Below the pieces are notes generated by a model. That model was not told the origin of the DNA and ran no database searches. It was given only the letters and a program-made list of their open reading frames with translations. Below, piece by piece: positions 15,497 through 25,249 of a DNA stretch of 64,000 bases. Each line of letters starts with the position of its first letter. Position 1 is the stretch's first letter. The position numbers and the translations under genes are program-made. Source of the stretch: Achromobacter insolitus (GTDB taxonomy: Bacteria; Pseudomonadota; Gammaproteobacteria; Burkholderiales; Burkholderiaceae_B); contig NZ_NJIF01000014.1 in NCBI RefSeq assembly GCF_002209555.1, positions 62,001-126,000 on the forward strand, in the 5' to 3' direction.

Positions 15497-17134
15497 ATGC
15501 CCGCCGACACCCCTGACTCCGATGCCCTGGATATCGAGCGCAATGGCGCCAACCACCTGGCGCTTTCGCCGCTGACCTTCATAGAGCGCGCGGCAAAGGT
15601 CTATCCAGAACGCACCGCCATCGTCCACGGCGCGCTGCGCCAGACCTGGCGGCAGACCTATGCCCGCTGTCGCCGGCTGGCCAGCGGACTGGCGCGCCTG
15701 GGCGTGCGGCCCGGGGACACGGTGGCCGTGATGGCGCCCAACATCCCGGCGCTGTACGAGGCCCATTTCGGCGTCGCCATGGCGGGCGCGGTGCTCAATG
15801 CCCTGAACACCAGGCTGGATGCCGACACGCTGGCCTTCATCCTGGAGCATGGCGCGGCAGTCGTGCTGCTGACGGACCGCGAGTACGCGCCCGTCATGGC
15901 GCAGGCGCTGGCCAGGATACGCAAGCCGATCCGGGTCGTGGACATCGACGATCCCGAATATGCCGGGCCGGGGGAGCCGATCGGCGAGATGCGCTACGAG
16001 GCATTGCTGGAGATGGGCGATGAAGCGTCCGGCTTTGCCTGGCCGGCGGATGAATGGCAGTCGCTCTGCCTGAACTACACCTCTGGCACGACCGGCCGCC
16101 CCAAGGGAGTGCTGTACCACCATCGCGGCGCCTATCTGAATGCCATGGGCAACGCCCTGGCCTGCGACATGCGCCAGCATGCCGTGTACCTCTGGACCTT
16201 GCCCATGTTCCATTGCAACGGCTGGAGTTTCCCCTGGACCATTGCCCTGTTGGCGGGCACCAACGTCTGCCTGCGGCGGGTCGAGGCCGGCGCCATATTC
16301 GACGCCATCCAGTCGCATGGAGTCGATTACTTCTGTGCCGCGCCGGTCGTGCTGAGCATGCTCATCAACAGCCCGCCGGGCGTGAAGCGCCGTGCTGCGC
16401 GACCTGTGCAAGTGCTGACTGGCGGCTCCGCGCCGCCGGCCGCCGTCATCGCTGCGATGGATGAGCTGGGCATAGACGTCACGCATCTATACGGCCTGAC
16501 GGAGAGCTATGGCCCGTCGATCAGCTGCGCATGGCACGAGGCCTGGAACGATCTGCCGCTGGAGGAGCAGGCAGCGCTGAAGGCGCGCATCGGCGTGCGC
16601 AAACACACGATGGAACAAGTGCGAGTCCTGGATCCCGCCACTCTGGCGCCGGTGCCGCCAGACGGCGCTACCGTGGGCGAAATCATGATGCGCGGCAACA
16701 CGCTCATGAAGGGCTACCTGAAGAACCCGCAGGCCACGGCCGACGCCTTCGCTGGCGGCTGGTTCCACACCGGCGACCTGGGCGTGGTGCACCCCGACGG
16801 TTATATCCAGATCAAGGATCGCGCCAAGGACATCGTCATCTCCGGAGGTGAGAATATCTCGACGGTCGAGGTGGAGGATGTGTTGTATGCGCATCCCGCC
16901 GTGCTGGAAGCGGCTGTGGTGGCGCGGCCCGACGCCAAGTGGGGCGAAACGCCCTGCGCCTTCGTCACGTTCAAGGACGGCTGCGGCGCGACCGCGGACG
17001 AACTGACCGGCTTCTGCCGAGCCCGGTTGGCCGGCTTCAAGGTCCCGCGCACGTTTGTTTTCGGACCCTTGCCCAAGACCGCCACGGGAAAAATCCAGAA
17101 ATACCTGCTGCGCGAACAGGCGCGGCAGCTGTAA
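15497..17134 (+). CDS. Acyl-CoA synthetase (AMP-forming)
   Basis: A 545-residue ANL-superfamily ligase. The phosphate loop is 'LNYTSGTTGRPKGVLYHH' (about 186-203), the A5 motif is 'YGLTESYG', the ATP/ribose motif is 'HTGDLGVVHPDGYIQIKDR', the hinge is 'KDIVISGGENIS', and the catalytic lysine region is 'PKTATGKIQKYLLRE'. It activates a carboxylic acid to its CoA thioester. The sequence type suggests medium/short-chain or substituted acids. In this locus it would supply the CoA ester used by the dehydrogenase, SDR and kinase encoded divergently. Confidence 0.92.
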   Translation: MPADTPDSDALDIERNGANHLALSPLTFIERAAKVYPERTAIVHGALRQTWRQTYARCRRLASGLARLGVRPGDTVAVMAPNIPALYEAHFGVAMAGAVLNALNTRLDADTLAFILEHGAAVVLLTDREYAPVMAQALARIRKPIRVVDIDDPEYAGPGEPIGEMRYEALLEMGDEASGFAWPADEWQSLCLNYTSGTTGRPKGVLYHHRGAYLNAMGNALACDMRQHAVYLWTLPMFHCNGWSFPWTIALLAGTNVCLRRVEAGAIFDAIQSHGVDYFCAAPVVLSMLINSPPGVKRRAARPVQVLTGGSAPPAAVIAAMDELGIDVTHLYGLTESYGPSISCAWHEAWNDLPLEEQAALKARIGVRKHTMEQVRVLDPATLAPVPPDGATVGEIMMRGNTLMKGYLKNPQATADAFAGGWFHTGDLGVVHPDGYIQIKDRAKDIVISGGENISTVEVEDVLYAHPAVLEAAVVARPDAKWGETPCAFVTFKDGCGATADELTGFCRARLAGFKVPRTFVFGPLPKTATGKIQKYLLREQARQL

Positions 17135-17159
17135 ATGTGGGGGGCGGCGCGGCGCCTTT

Positions 17160-18551
17160 CTAAGCGCGCAGCAGCAGGTCCAGCGCTTGCGCGTCGAAGC
17201 GCCGCAGGTTGGGAAACACCACGCCCAGGTCATCGCGGCTGGCGCCAAACCAGCCTCCCAGGGCCGCGCCGAGCTGGTCCACGGCCAGGGTGGGCAAGAG
17301 GCGTCCGTTGTCCACGAAGCCCGGACCGTTCAAGGCAATCTCGGGGTGGCTGCCGTAGTAGCGTCCGCCCTGGACGGCGCCGCCCAGCACGAAATGATGC
17401 GAACCCCAGCCATGGTCCGAGCCGTTGCCGTTGGAGCCCAGGGTGCGGCCGAACTCCGATGCCGTAAACGTGGTGACCTGATCCGCCACGCCCAGCTTCG
17501 ACAACGCCTGCTGGAATGTCGCCAAGGCCTGGCCCAATTCCTTCAGCAGCGCGGGATGGGTGTCGTTCAGGCCGGCATGGTTGTCGTACCCATTCTGCGA
17601 CACGAAGAACACCTGGCGGCGGGCGCCCAGCGCTTGCCGGGCTGCGATGATGCGGGCGACGATCTTCAGCTGCTGGGCTAGGGGCGAAGAGAAGTCGCCC
17701 GGCACGGCCACGTCGGCCAGCGCCGCGCGCAGGCGGGTGTCGGCGTCGATGGACTGGGCGGCGATGCGCGACATCTCGCGTTCCATCAGATGCTCGCGCG
17801 GTTGCGTGATCAGTTGGCGCAGCAAGGCCGTGCACGCGCTGGAACCATACATGTCGCGGGTCAGCAGTTCTATCTGCGTGGACCCGTGGATGCCCACGCG
17901 GTAGCCAGCGACCTTGCGTCCCGCCAGCAGCACGCTGCTGCCGCCGGCGGTGATCCCGGTAAAGGTACGCTGTGCGTTGGCATTCGCGTACAGATCCGTC
18001 AGCCGCCCCGCCCATCCCGATGCGGCCCCCTCCGGCGCCAGCGCCTGCCAATAGGATTGCTGGTCGTTGTGCGAAAACAGCTTGGGCGGCAAGGGCACGC
18101 GCGCACCGATGTATTCCTGTTTGGACGTGGGCGCCACCAGGGGGCCGATGTTCAGCAGCACCGCCATGTCGCCGCTTTCGTACAAGGGCTTGAGCGGCGC
18201 CAGCGAGGGCGCAAGCGCGAATTGAGCGCCGCCGGGCGCGGGCGCTTTCCCGCGCAGGGCGGTGGCTTGAAGAGCGTCGCGCGGCAAGGCGATATCGCTG
18301 CGCGCCTGGGCATATGCCTTGTATGCGGCCGCGTCATAAGGCACCAGCGAGTTATAGGGGTCGTTGCCGCCATACAGAAAAACGCAGACCAGCGCCTTGT
18401 AGGTAGCGGCCGGGGCGGACTGCGCCGCCGCCGCGCCCAAGGCGGCCAGGTTCAGCGCCAGCGGCGCGCCAGCCCCCGTGGCTCCCAGCGCGCAGGCGCG
18501 CAGCAGGAATTCGCGGCGGCGGGCGGATGCGTCGTGGCGGGAGTTCGTCAT
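17160..18551 (-). CDS. DUF1501 family secreted protein
   Basis: 463 residues from the ATG at 18549-18551, which overlaps the DUF1800 stop by 4 bp. The frame stays open upstream to 20180 but that part is a shadow of the DUF1800 gene. The N-terminus has a twin-arginine signal ('ARRREFLLRACALGATGAG' then Ala-rich). The body has 'VCVFLYGGNDPYNSLVPYD', 'NIGPLVAPTSKQEY', 'TEFGRT'-like 'ASEFGRTLGSNGNGSDHGWG' and 'HFVLGG', the alkaline-phosphatase-like sulfatase/DUF1501 pattern. Biochemical role is unknown; DUF1501 and DUF1800 genes commonly travel as a pair. Confidence 0.88.
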   Translation of the reverse strand: MTNSRHDASARRREFLLRACALGATGAGAPLALNLAALGAAAAQSAPAATYKALVCVFLYGGNDPYNSLVPYDAAAYKAYAQARSDIALPRDALQATALRGKAPAPGGAQFALAPSLAPLKPLYESGDMAVLLNIGPLVAPTSKQEYIGARVPLPPKLFSHNDQQSYWQALAPEGAASGWAGRLTDLYANANAQRTFTGITAGGSSVLLAGRKVAGYRVGIHGSTQIELLTRDMYGSSACTALLRQLITQPREHLMEREMSRIAAQSIDADTRLRAALADVAVPGDFSSPLAQQLKIVARIIAARQALGARRQVFFVSQNGYDNHAGLNDTHPALLKELGQALATFQQALSKLGVADQVTTFTASEFGRTLGSNGNGSDHGWGSHHFVLGGAVQGGRYYGSHPEIALNGPGFVDNGRLLPTLAVDQLGAALGGWFGASRDDLGVVFPNLRRFDAQALDLLLRA

Positions 18552-20122
18552 TTCTGCACCAGGTATTCGGGGCTGGCGGCCACCAGCATGATCGCGGCGC
18601 GCACCCGGTCTCGCGGGCGGCCCGCAGGTATCGTGGCCACGGCGCGGGCGATGGCGTCGGCGGTCTCGGCGGAATAGGCGTCGCCGGCCAGCAGCAGCAC
18701 GATCCGTGCCACCAGCGCGGCAGGGTCCGGCGCCAGCGCGATCTCGGCGGCATAAGGCGTTTGCAAGTCTTCCCAGCCCCGGTCCACGTAGATGGCCAGG
18801 AAATTCAGGTAACCAGCGATGCTGGTTTCGTCGGTGATCTGCAGTTCCGGCGCCACCAGGTGCTGGCGCGCCAGCTCGGTCACTGGCGGCACGTAGCGCG
18901 GCCGGAAGAAATTGAAGACGGTCGCCGACCGCATCGGGCTCTGGGCCAGCCGGATCGTATTGTCGGTGGTGTCCGGCATGGCCCAGGCGCCCGTGTTGGA
19001 GGTGGCGCCGAAGGCTCGCGCCCAGGCCGCAAAGCGCACGATGGGTTCGCGCACTTTGCCCCAGCCGGGGGCCGCCAGGTCGGGGTTGCGCGCTTCCGGG
19101 TCCAGCAGAATGGCGCGCACGACCGCCTTCAGGTTTCCCCGCGTGCCGGCGCCGTCGTCGTTGAAGGCCGCGGATACCCGGGCGACATAGGCGCGGCTGG
19201 GGTTGCTGGTCACCAGCCGCTGGATGAGTTGCGTGCCGATGAATGGCCCTACGTTGGGATGGGCGCAAATCACCTCCATGGCGCGCTTGAGCGACAGGTG
19301 GCCGTCGGTGCCTGCCGGCACCACCGCGCCCAGGAAGCGCTTTTCGGCCAGCGAGTGCAACGCGTTGTTCAGGGCCATGGGGCGGCGGTGGAATTCCACG
19401 TCGGTTTCCGGACCGTTGATATCCCAACCGGTAAAGACCTTGGCCAGCCCTTGCACGTCCGCATTGGAATAGGTTTCCACGGGTGCGCCATCGACCATTC
19501 TTATGGTGCCGTCCGGTTCCAGTTCCAGCAGGCCGATGCTGAACAATTGCATGACCTCGCGCGCATAGTTCTCGTCGGGATGGCGGCCGGTCTTGGGATC
19601 TTCCTTGCGATTGCCGCGATAGGTCAGCATGCATCCCATCGACAGGTTGCGGGTGACGGCCGTCAGCAGCTGCTGGTAATTGCCCAGGGCATGCTCGGCC
19701 AGCAGGTCCATGAAGCCCGCCGCGCCGAATAGGGGCCAGGACGCTGTGATGGACGACACGCCCACCACGAAGATCTCCGACAGCGCGAACGCCACCCGCG
19801 TGCGCACCTGGTCCGGCGCCGAGATGAACTTGCGCCACAGCGTGGACTCCAGCGGCGCGTTGATACCATTGCCTTTGAATTCTTCGGTGTTCTTGCCTTG
19901 CTGGAGCAGCCAGTCGAAATGGGTCTGCGAGGCAGGCATCGCCAGTTGCGCGTCCAGCCAGGCCGCGTAGCCGTCGCGCACGACCGCGTCGATGTCCGCG
20001 GGCGTGGGGCCGAACGTGGCCTGCGCCAGGAAGCGCGAAGCTTGGCCCGGGGTGGGTTTTGCGTGGGAGATCTCGGCGGACTGCGGCGCAGCCGCTGACG
20101 GCGTAGCGGACATGCGCGGCAC
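18548..20122 (-). CDS. DUF1800 family protein
   Basis: 524 residues (or 521 from the ATG three codons in). Family features: 'ASRFLAQATFGPTPADIDAV' near the N-terminus, 'YARQIMQLFSIGL'-type 'YAREVMQLFSIGLLELEPDG' in the middle, 'NVGPFIGTQLIQRLVTSNPS', and 'MRSATVFNFFRPRYVPP' in the last third. No signal peptide is apparent, so it may be exported with its Tat-signalled DUF1501 partner. It is translationally coupled to that gene. The function of the pair has not been established. Confidence 0.88.
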   Translation of the reverse strand: MPRMSATPSAAAPQSAEISHAKPTPGQASRFLAQATFGPTPADIDAVVRDGYAAWLDAQLAMPASQTHFDWLLQQGKNTEEFKGNGINAPLESTLWRKFISAPDQVRTRVAFALSEIFVVGVSSITASWPLFGAAGFMDLLAEHALGNYQQLLTAVTRNLSMGCMLTYRGNRKEDPKTGRHPDENYAREVMQLFSIGLLELEPDGTIRMVDGAPVETYSNADVQGLAKVFTGWDINGPETDVEFHRRPMALNNALHSLAEKRFLGAVVPAGTDGHLSLKRAMEVICAHPNVGPFIGTQLIQRLVTSNPSRAYVARVSAAFNDDGAGTRGNLKAVVRAILLDPEARNPDLAAPGWGKVREPIVRFAAWARAFGATSNTGAWAMPDTTDNTIRLAQSPMRSATVFNFFRPRYVPPVTELARQHLVAPELQITDETSIAGYLNFLAIYVDRGWEDLQTPYAAEIALAPDPAALVARIVLLLAGDAYSAETADAIARAVATIPAGRPRDRVRAAIMLVAASPEYLVQK

Positions 20123-20142
20123 CTCGTCGAATGCGAAAACCT

Positions 20143-20177
20143 ACGGTACTGAAGCCCCGGGCGGGCTTCAATACCGT
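20143..20177 (-). terminator. Hairpin between the SDR and DUF1800 genes
   Basis: Arms ACGGTA and TGAAGCCC pair with GGGCTTCA and TACCGT around one mismatch and a 5-base loop. On the minus strand the hairpin follows the SDR stop and is trailed by a short TTTT. It probably ends the SDR transcript. Confidence 0.5.
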
Positions 20178-20212
20178 CATTCGGACGAGAGACTAGTCCT
20201 AAAGCATGAGTT

Positions 20213-20917
20213 TCAGACCGAACGCGTGATGCCGCCGTCGATGCGGATGTTCTGGCCCGTGATGTAGGAAGAGGCGTCGGACGCCAGGAAGGCGATCAGG
20301 TCCGCGACCTCTTCCGCAGTGCCGTACCGGCCCATTGGGATGCGCACGCGGCGGTCTTCCTTTTCGGGCAGGCTGTCGATAAAGCCCGGCAGCACGTTGT
20401 TCATCCGCACATTGTGTTCCGCGTATTCGTCCGCGAACACCTTGGTGAAGGCGGCCAGTCCGGCGCGGAACACGCCCGACGTGGGAAACAGGGCCTCCGG
20501 CTCGAAGGTGGCATAGGTCGAGATATTGACGATGGCGCCGGACTTCTGGCGCTTCATCACGGGGGCGACCAGGCGGGCGATGCGCACCACGTTCAGCAGG
20601 TAGAACTCCATGCCCAGGTGCCAGTCCTCGTCGCTGATCTCCAGCAGCGGACCCTTGGGGCCGTGGCCGGCGCTGTTGACCACGGCGTCGATCCTGCCCC
20701 ATTTCTGAAGGGTCGCATCCACCAGCCGCGCCAGATCCTCGGGCGACCGGTTGGATCCCGTGATGCCCAGACCGTCCAGTTCCCGGGCCAGGGCTTCGCC
20801 CTTGCCGGAGGAAGACAGTATGGCTACGCGCCAACCGTCAGCCGCCAGTTTGCGCGCCGCCGCCGCGCCCATGCCGCTGCCGCCGGCGGTGACGATCGCC
20901 ACTTTTTCCGTGCTCAT
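20213..20917 (-). CDS. SDR family oxidoreductase
   Basis: 234 residues from the ATG at 20915-20917 ('MSTEKVAIVTAGG'); the frame is open 23 codons further but this start has a GAGTGAG-type ribosome site. Cofactor motif 'TAGGSGMG' (TGxxxGxG with the first Gly replaced by Ala), 'VNSAGHG' in place of NNAG, and a C-terminal 'SSYITGQNIRIDGGITRS'. At the active site the Ser is in 'NISTYATFEP', but the usual Y-x-x-x-K reads 'FPTSGVFRAGLAAF', lacking the Tyr/Lys pair. It is probably an atypical SDR with altered or lost dehydrogenase activity. It stands alone. Confidence 0.85.
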   Translation of the reverse strand: MSTEKVAIVTAGGSGMGAAAARKLAADGWRVAILSSSGKGEALARELDGLGITGSNRSPEDLARLVDATLQKWGRIDAVVNSAGHGPKGPLLEISDEDWHLGMEFYLLNVVRIARLVAPVMKRQKSGAIVNISTYATFEPEALFPTSGVFRAGLAAFTKVFADEYAEHNVRMNNVLPGFIDSLPEKEDRRVRIPMGRYGTAEEVADLIAFLASDASSYITGQNIRIDGGITRSV

Positions 20918-20936
20918 GCTCACTCCTGGTCTCGAA

Positions 20937-22271
20937 TTATTGGGGAGCGGCCATTGTAGAAGCGGGAGCGACCCGCCACACCACATTGCCCACGTCGTCG
21001 GCCGTCAGCAAGCCGCCCTGGCGGTCGATCGCCACGCCTACCGGGCGTCCCTGGGCCTCGCCGCTTTCGTTCAGAAATCCCGTCAGCACGTCGCGCGCCG
21101 GTCCGTCGGGCTTGCCGTCGCGAAAGGGCACGAAGATGACCTTGTAGCCGCTGCGCGGATCGCGGTTCCATGAACCATGCTGGCCCACGAACATGCCGTT
21201 TGTGTAGGGTGCCGGCAGGCGGGATCCTCCCGACCAGGCCAGCCCCAGCGAGGCGGTGTGCGGACCCAGCGCGTAGTCGGGCACGATGGCGCGAGCCACC
21301 AGGTCCGGACGCGGCGGCTGGACCCGGGTGTCGACGTGCTGGCCGAAGTAGCTGTATGGCCAGCCGTAAAAGCCGCCGTCCTGTACCGAGGTCATATAGT
21401 CGGGCACCAGGTCGCTGCCCAGTTCGTCGCGCTCGTTGACAGCGGTCCACAGCGTCTTGCCGTCCGGGCCCCAGGCCATGCCCACCGGATTGCGCAAACC
21501 GGTGGCATACAGGCGCTTGTCGCCGCTGGCGACGTCGATCTCCCAGATGGCCGCGCGGCCTGCTTCGATGTCCATGCCGTTTTCACCGACGTTGCTGTTC
21601 GAGCCGACGGATACGTACAGCCTGCTGCCGTCCGGGCTGGCCAGCAGGTTCTTGGTCCAGTGGTGGTTGAGGCCCGCTGGCAGGTCCGTGACCTTCACGC
21701 CCGCGGCGCTGATCCGCTGCTGCCCGGTTTCGTACGGAAATCGGACCACGGCATCGGCATTGGCCACGTACAGCTGATTGCCGATCAAGGCCATGCCGAA
21801 TGGGGAGTTCAGGCCTTCAAGCAGCACGCTGCGCACGTCGGCGACGCCGTCGCGGTCCGTATCGCGCAACAGGGTGATGCGGTTCGCGCTGGGGGTCCTG
21901 GCGCCGGCGCGCTTCATCACCAGGCCTGCGACCCAGGCCTTGAAGCCGCCGGAGGCCGATTCGGGTTTGGGCGGCGCATTGGTCTCGGCCACGAGCACGT
22001 CGCCGTTGGGCAGCACGTACAGCCAGCGCGGATGATCCAGGCCGCTGGCGAATTCCGTCACCGCCATGCCGCTGGCGGCCACGGGATGCGCACCCGCAGG
22101 CCAGCCTACGGCCTTGGCTGTCTTTACGGTCGGAATCGTCGTGGGTTTGGGGGCGGGCAACTGGGGCGATGGGCCCATGCCGGCCTCGACCGGCAGGGTC
22201 GCCATTTCGCCGCAGGCGTTGAGGGTGGCGGCAGCCAGCGCTGCCGCCAGCAGTAGGCGTGGAGTGGGCAT
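20937..22271 (-). CDS. L-sorbosone dehydrogenase-like PQQ/beta-propeller lipoprotein
   Basis: 444 residues from the ATG at 22269-22271. The N-terminus is a lipoprotein signal with lipobox L-N-A-C. The body is a six-bladed propeller of the glucose/sorbosone dehydrogenase family: '[20 protein letters not shown]', '[10 protein letters not shown]', '[18 protein letters not shown]', '[14 protein letters not shown]', '[11 protein letters not shown]', '[16 protein letters not shown]'. Such proteins oxidise sugar aldehydes with PQQ, or are of unknown substrate. It should be anchored in the periplasm. It has no dedicated cytochrome nearby. Confidence 0.87.
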   Translation of the reverse strand: MPTPRLLLAAALAAATLNACGEMATLPVEAGMGPSPQLPAPKPTTIPTVKTAKAVGWPAGAHPVAASGMAVTEFASGLDHPRWLYVLPNGDVLVAETNAPPKPESASGGFKAWVAGLVMKRAGARTPSANRITLLRDTDRDGVADVRSVLLEGLNSPFGMALIGNQLYVANADAVVRFPYETGQQRISAAGVKVTDLPAGLNHHWTKNLLASPDGSRLYVSVGSNSNVGENGMDIEAGRAAIWEIDVASGDKRLYATGLRNPVGMAWGPDGKTLWTAVNERDELGSDLVPDYMTSVQDGGFYGWPYSYFGQHVDTRVQPPRPDLVARAIVPDYALGPHTASLGLAWSGGSRLPAPYTNGMFVGQHGSWNRDPRSGYKVIFVPFRDGKPDGPARDVLTGFLNESGEAQGRPVGVAIDRQGGLLTADDVGNVVWRVAPASTMAAPQ

Positions 22272-22333
22272 GATGCATGCTCCGGGGGCGGTGAGGCCCA
22301 TCATACGCTTGGACTTACGCAGCCCCGGCGCGG

Positions 22334-23683
22334 TCAACGGATCTCGAATGCTTCCTGATGCCAGCGCACGGACTGGACGCCCAGCTTGCGCAGGCCGCGC
22401 CTGAGCGCGTCCGACAGGCCGGCCGGTCCGCAGAACCAGACGTCGGCGACGCGGCCGGCGGCCACCGCGCCCTGTGCCAGCGTACCCGCCGTCAGCGTGT
22501 CGCCGTCGCGCGCGCTGTGGACGGTGAGCGTCACGCCGTCCAGCGCGGCGCAGCGTTCCTTGAGCAGCGGCACGAACGGATCGGTTGAGGCGTCGCGCAC
22601 GCAGTAATGCAGCCACACGCGCGGCGTCGGGGCCTGTCCGTCCTGCAAGGCCTCCAGCCACGCGAGAAACGGCGTAACGCCGATCCCGCCTGCGACCCAG
22701 ACCTGGGCCTGGGACGTTGCGCCCGCGTCCGGCGTCAACTGAAAGCGCCCGTAGGGGCCCTCGACGCCGACCGGCTGGCCGATGCGCAGCGTGCGCGCCA
22801 GCTTGCGGGTGTAGTCGCCCAGCGCCTTGATCTGGAACGTGACGCGGCGCTCGCCCTGATGCGGGGCGCTGGCGATGGTATAGGGATGGGCGCCTTCCTT
22901 GCGGTCAAAAGTGACGAAGGCGAACTGTCCCGCCTGATGCCCGCGCCAGTTGCCGTCGAGTTCGCAGCTGACCTCCAGGATGCCGCCTGGCTGGTGAGTC
23001 AGCGACACGATCCTGCCTTGCGCGCGGCGGCCGCTGCCCACGCGTCCCAAGAGCGCCATCAGTGCGGCATACAAACCGGCGGACAACAGCGGAATCAGCA
23101 GCAGGCCCGCGGGACCGCTCCAGTAGCGCGCGGGAGCCAGCGCCGCCGTGTGGAACACCAGCGCCAGGAACAGCACAGGCATGGCGCGGTGCAGGAGACG
23201 CCATCCCCGGTAGGGAAAGCGCCGCCACAACGTGATTGCCAGCATCGCGAGCAGCAGGTAGATCGACCATTCGCCCAGGTCCTTGGCCAGGCCGCGGGAG
23301 CTTTCAAAGAGCGGCAGTACGACGTCGCGGGCGGGGCGGTTGGCCGCGTCCGCCAGGCTTTTCAACGGGCCGCTGGCCAGCTTCAGCAACCAATGCATGG
23401 CGCCGGCTGACACAGCGAGGATGCCGGCCCATTTATGCAGCCGGTAGATCTTGTCCATGCCGCCCAGGGGGCGTTCCAGCCACGCGGGCCGCAGCGCCAG
23501 CAGCATGATCAATGCCATCAGTCCGATGGACCAGACGCCGGTGAGGTAGAGGCCTTGCTGGCGCGCCACCCAGTACCAGGCGCCTACGCCTGGCGGCTGC
23601 AGGATGAACGCGTCCAGCCCCCAGGCCAGGCTGAGGACGAGCAGAAAGCCGCCTAGTGCGGCGCCGGTTCCTATCGGTTTCAT
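22334..23683 (-). CDS. Ferric-reductase-like membrane flavoprotein
   Basis: 449 residues. The N-terminal half has about six hydrophobic helices with haem-ligand-type histidines ('[19 protein letters not shown]', '[19 protein letters not shown]'). The C-terminal half is a ferredoxin-NADP reductase module: FAD site '[21 protein letters not shown]', '[10 protein letters not shown]', and NAD site '[18 protein letters not shown]'. This matches predicted ferric reductases (COG4097). It lies 73 bp after a PepSY protein gene on the same strand, and a PhoPQ-like system is divergent, so iron or redox homeostasis under that system is plausible. Confidence 0.9.
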   Translation of the reverse strand: MKPIGTGAALGGFLLVLSLAWGLDAFILQPPGVGAWYWVARQQGLYLTGVWSIGLMALIMLLALRPAWLERPLGGMDKIYRLHKWAGILAVSAGAMHWLLKLASGPLKSLADAANRPARDVVLPLFESSRGLAKDLGEWSIYLLLAMLAITLWRRFPYRGWRLLHRAMPVLFLALVFHTAALAPARYWSGPAGLLLIPLLSAGLYAALMALLGRVGSGRRAQGRIVSLTHQPGGILEVSCELDGNWRGHQAGQFAFVTFDRKEGAHPYTIASAPHQGERRVTFQIKALGDYTRKLARTLRIGQPVGVEGPYGRFQLTPDAGATSQAQVWVAGGIGVTPFLAWLEALQDGQAPTPRVWLHYCVRDASTDPFVPLLKERCAALDGVTLTVHSARDGDTLTAGTLAQGAVAAGRVADVWFCGPAGLSDALRRGLRKLGVQSVRWHQEAFEIR

Positions 23684-23756
23684 GATGGTATCCGTGTCGG
23701 GCGCCCGGCCCGCCGGATGCGGGCGGAGCGTGGGAAGGCGCGTGCGCGCCGGCGCT

Positions 23757-24068
23757 TCAGTCCTTGATGCGGCTGCGCAGGACGGCGCCGCTCTGGGCGT
23801 CCACCCGCAGCTTCACGCGCTGGCCTTGCGCGTTGTCGGCCTTGACATCGTAGCGGCCGTGCTCGAGCTCGATCTCGGTGATGTTGCGATAGCCTGCGGC
23901 GGTCAGCGTGTCGTAGATCTGGCGCACGGTCAGCGTCGCGCTGGCGGGGGCCGTGGCGGCGGGCTGGGCCGGCGCCGGGGCGGGCGTCTGGGCGTGCACG
24001 GCGGCGGCGCCGGTCAGGGTGGCGGCGCCAAGCGCCAGGGCGGCCAGGGTGTTGCGGATTGCGGTCAT
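23757..24068 (-). CDS. Periplasmic PepSY-domain protein
   Basis: 103 residues with a signal peptide (cleavage after 'AAVHAQ'), an Ala/Pro-rich linker and one PepSY-like domain ('LTVRQIYDTLTAAGYRNITE', 'ELEHGRYDVKA', 'KLRVDAQSGAVL'). Domains like this inhibit proteases or modulate membrane sensors and reductases. It is cotranscribed with the ferric-reductase-like gene and divergent from a second PepSY gene that leads the two-component operon. Confidence 0.8.
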   Translation of the reverse strand: MTAIRNTLAALALGAATLTGAAAVHAQTPAPAPAQPAATAPASATLTVRQIYDTLTAAGYRNITEIELEHGRYDVKADNAQGQRVKLRVDAQSGAVLRSRIKD

Positions 24069-24153
24069 GGAATGGCTCCTAGGTTGTTGCGGGTTGCCGG
24101 AATGGCGACCATGACCGCATTATTCGGGTGTGCGGATGAACCAATTCTGAAGC

Positions 24154-24173
24154 TGCCGTTCACGTGCCGTTCA
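24154..24173 (+). promoter_or_regulatory. 11-bp-period direct repeat, probable response-regulator box
   Basis: TGCCGTTCA occurs twice, at 24154-24162 and 24165-24173, exactly 11 bases apart, the spacing used by OmpR/PhoP-type regulators that bind as tandem dimers. It lies 12 bases upstream of a TATAAC -10 hexamer (24186-24191) and 67 bases before the PepSY-phoP-phoQ-like operon. Autoactivation is likely, and control of the divergent PepSY/ferric reductase operon possible. Confidence 0.6.
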
Positions 24174-24239
24174 TTTTTCCGGCGCTATAACTGGGCGGAC
24201 AATCGCCGCTTTTGGCGGACCCTGAATGCGAAAGAAACC

Positions 24240-24586
24240 ATGACCCCTGGAACCCGTACCCGAATCTGGCTGTCTTGCGGCGCGCTGATGCTGGCGCTGG
24301 CCGCGGGCCCCAGCGCGGGCCTCGCGGACGAAAGCGACCACGAACAGGCGCGCCAGGCGCTGCAGGCGGGCAAGGTCCTGCCCCTGCGCTCGGTGCTCGA
24401 CATCGTCGAGCGCGACTATCCTGGGCAGGTGGTCAAGGTCGAATTCGAGGAAGACGATGGCGAATTCATCTACGAGATCCGGCTGCTGCAAAACGGCGGC
24501 CGCCTGGTCAAGCTGAAGATCGATGCACGCGACGGCAAGGTGCTGGGCGTGAAGGGCCGCGACATCCAATTCCGGGACAAGCACTG

Positions 24587-24587
<1 letters not shown>
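24240..24587 (+). CDS. Periplasmic PepSY-domain protein, first gene of a two-component operon
   Basis: 115 residues from the ATG at 24240. The signal peptide runs to about 'SAGLADE'. The PepSY core is 'VLPLRSVLDIVERDYPGQVV', 'EEDDGEFIYEIRLLQ', 'KLKIDARDGKVLGV'. The stop overlaps the response-regulator start (TGATG). PepSY proteins encoded with PhoPQ-like pairs are thought to signal envelope state to the kinase; that is an inference here. Confidence 0.85.

Positions 24588-25236
<649 letters not shown>

Positions 25237-25249
<13 letters not shown>

Noticed and set aside
17160..20180. A 1006-residue open frame covering both the DUF1501 and DUF1800 genes
   Set aside because: Only the part to 18551 matches a family. 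The upstream part is the wrong frame of the DUF1800 gene, kept open by high GC.
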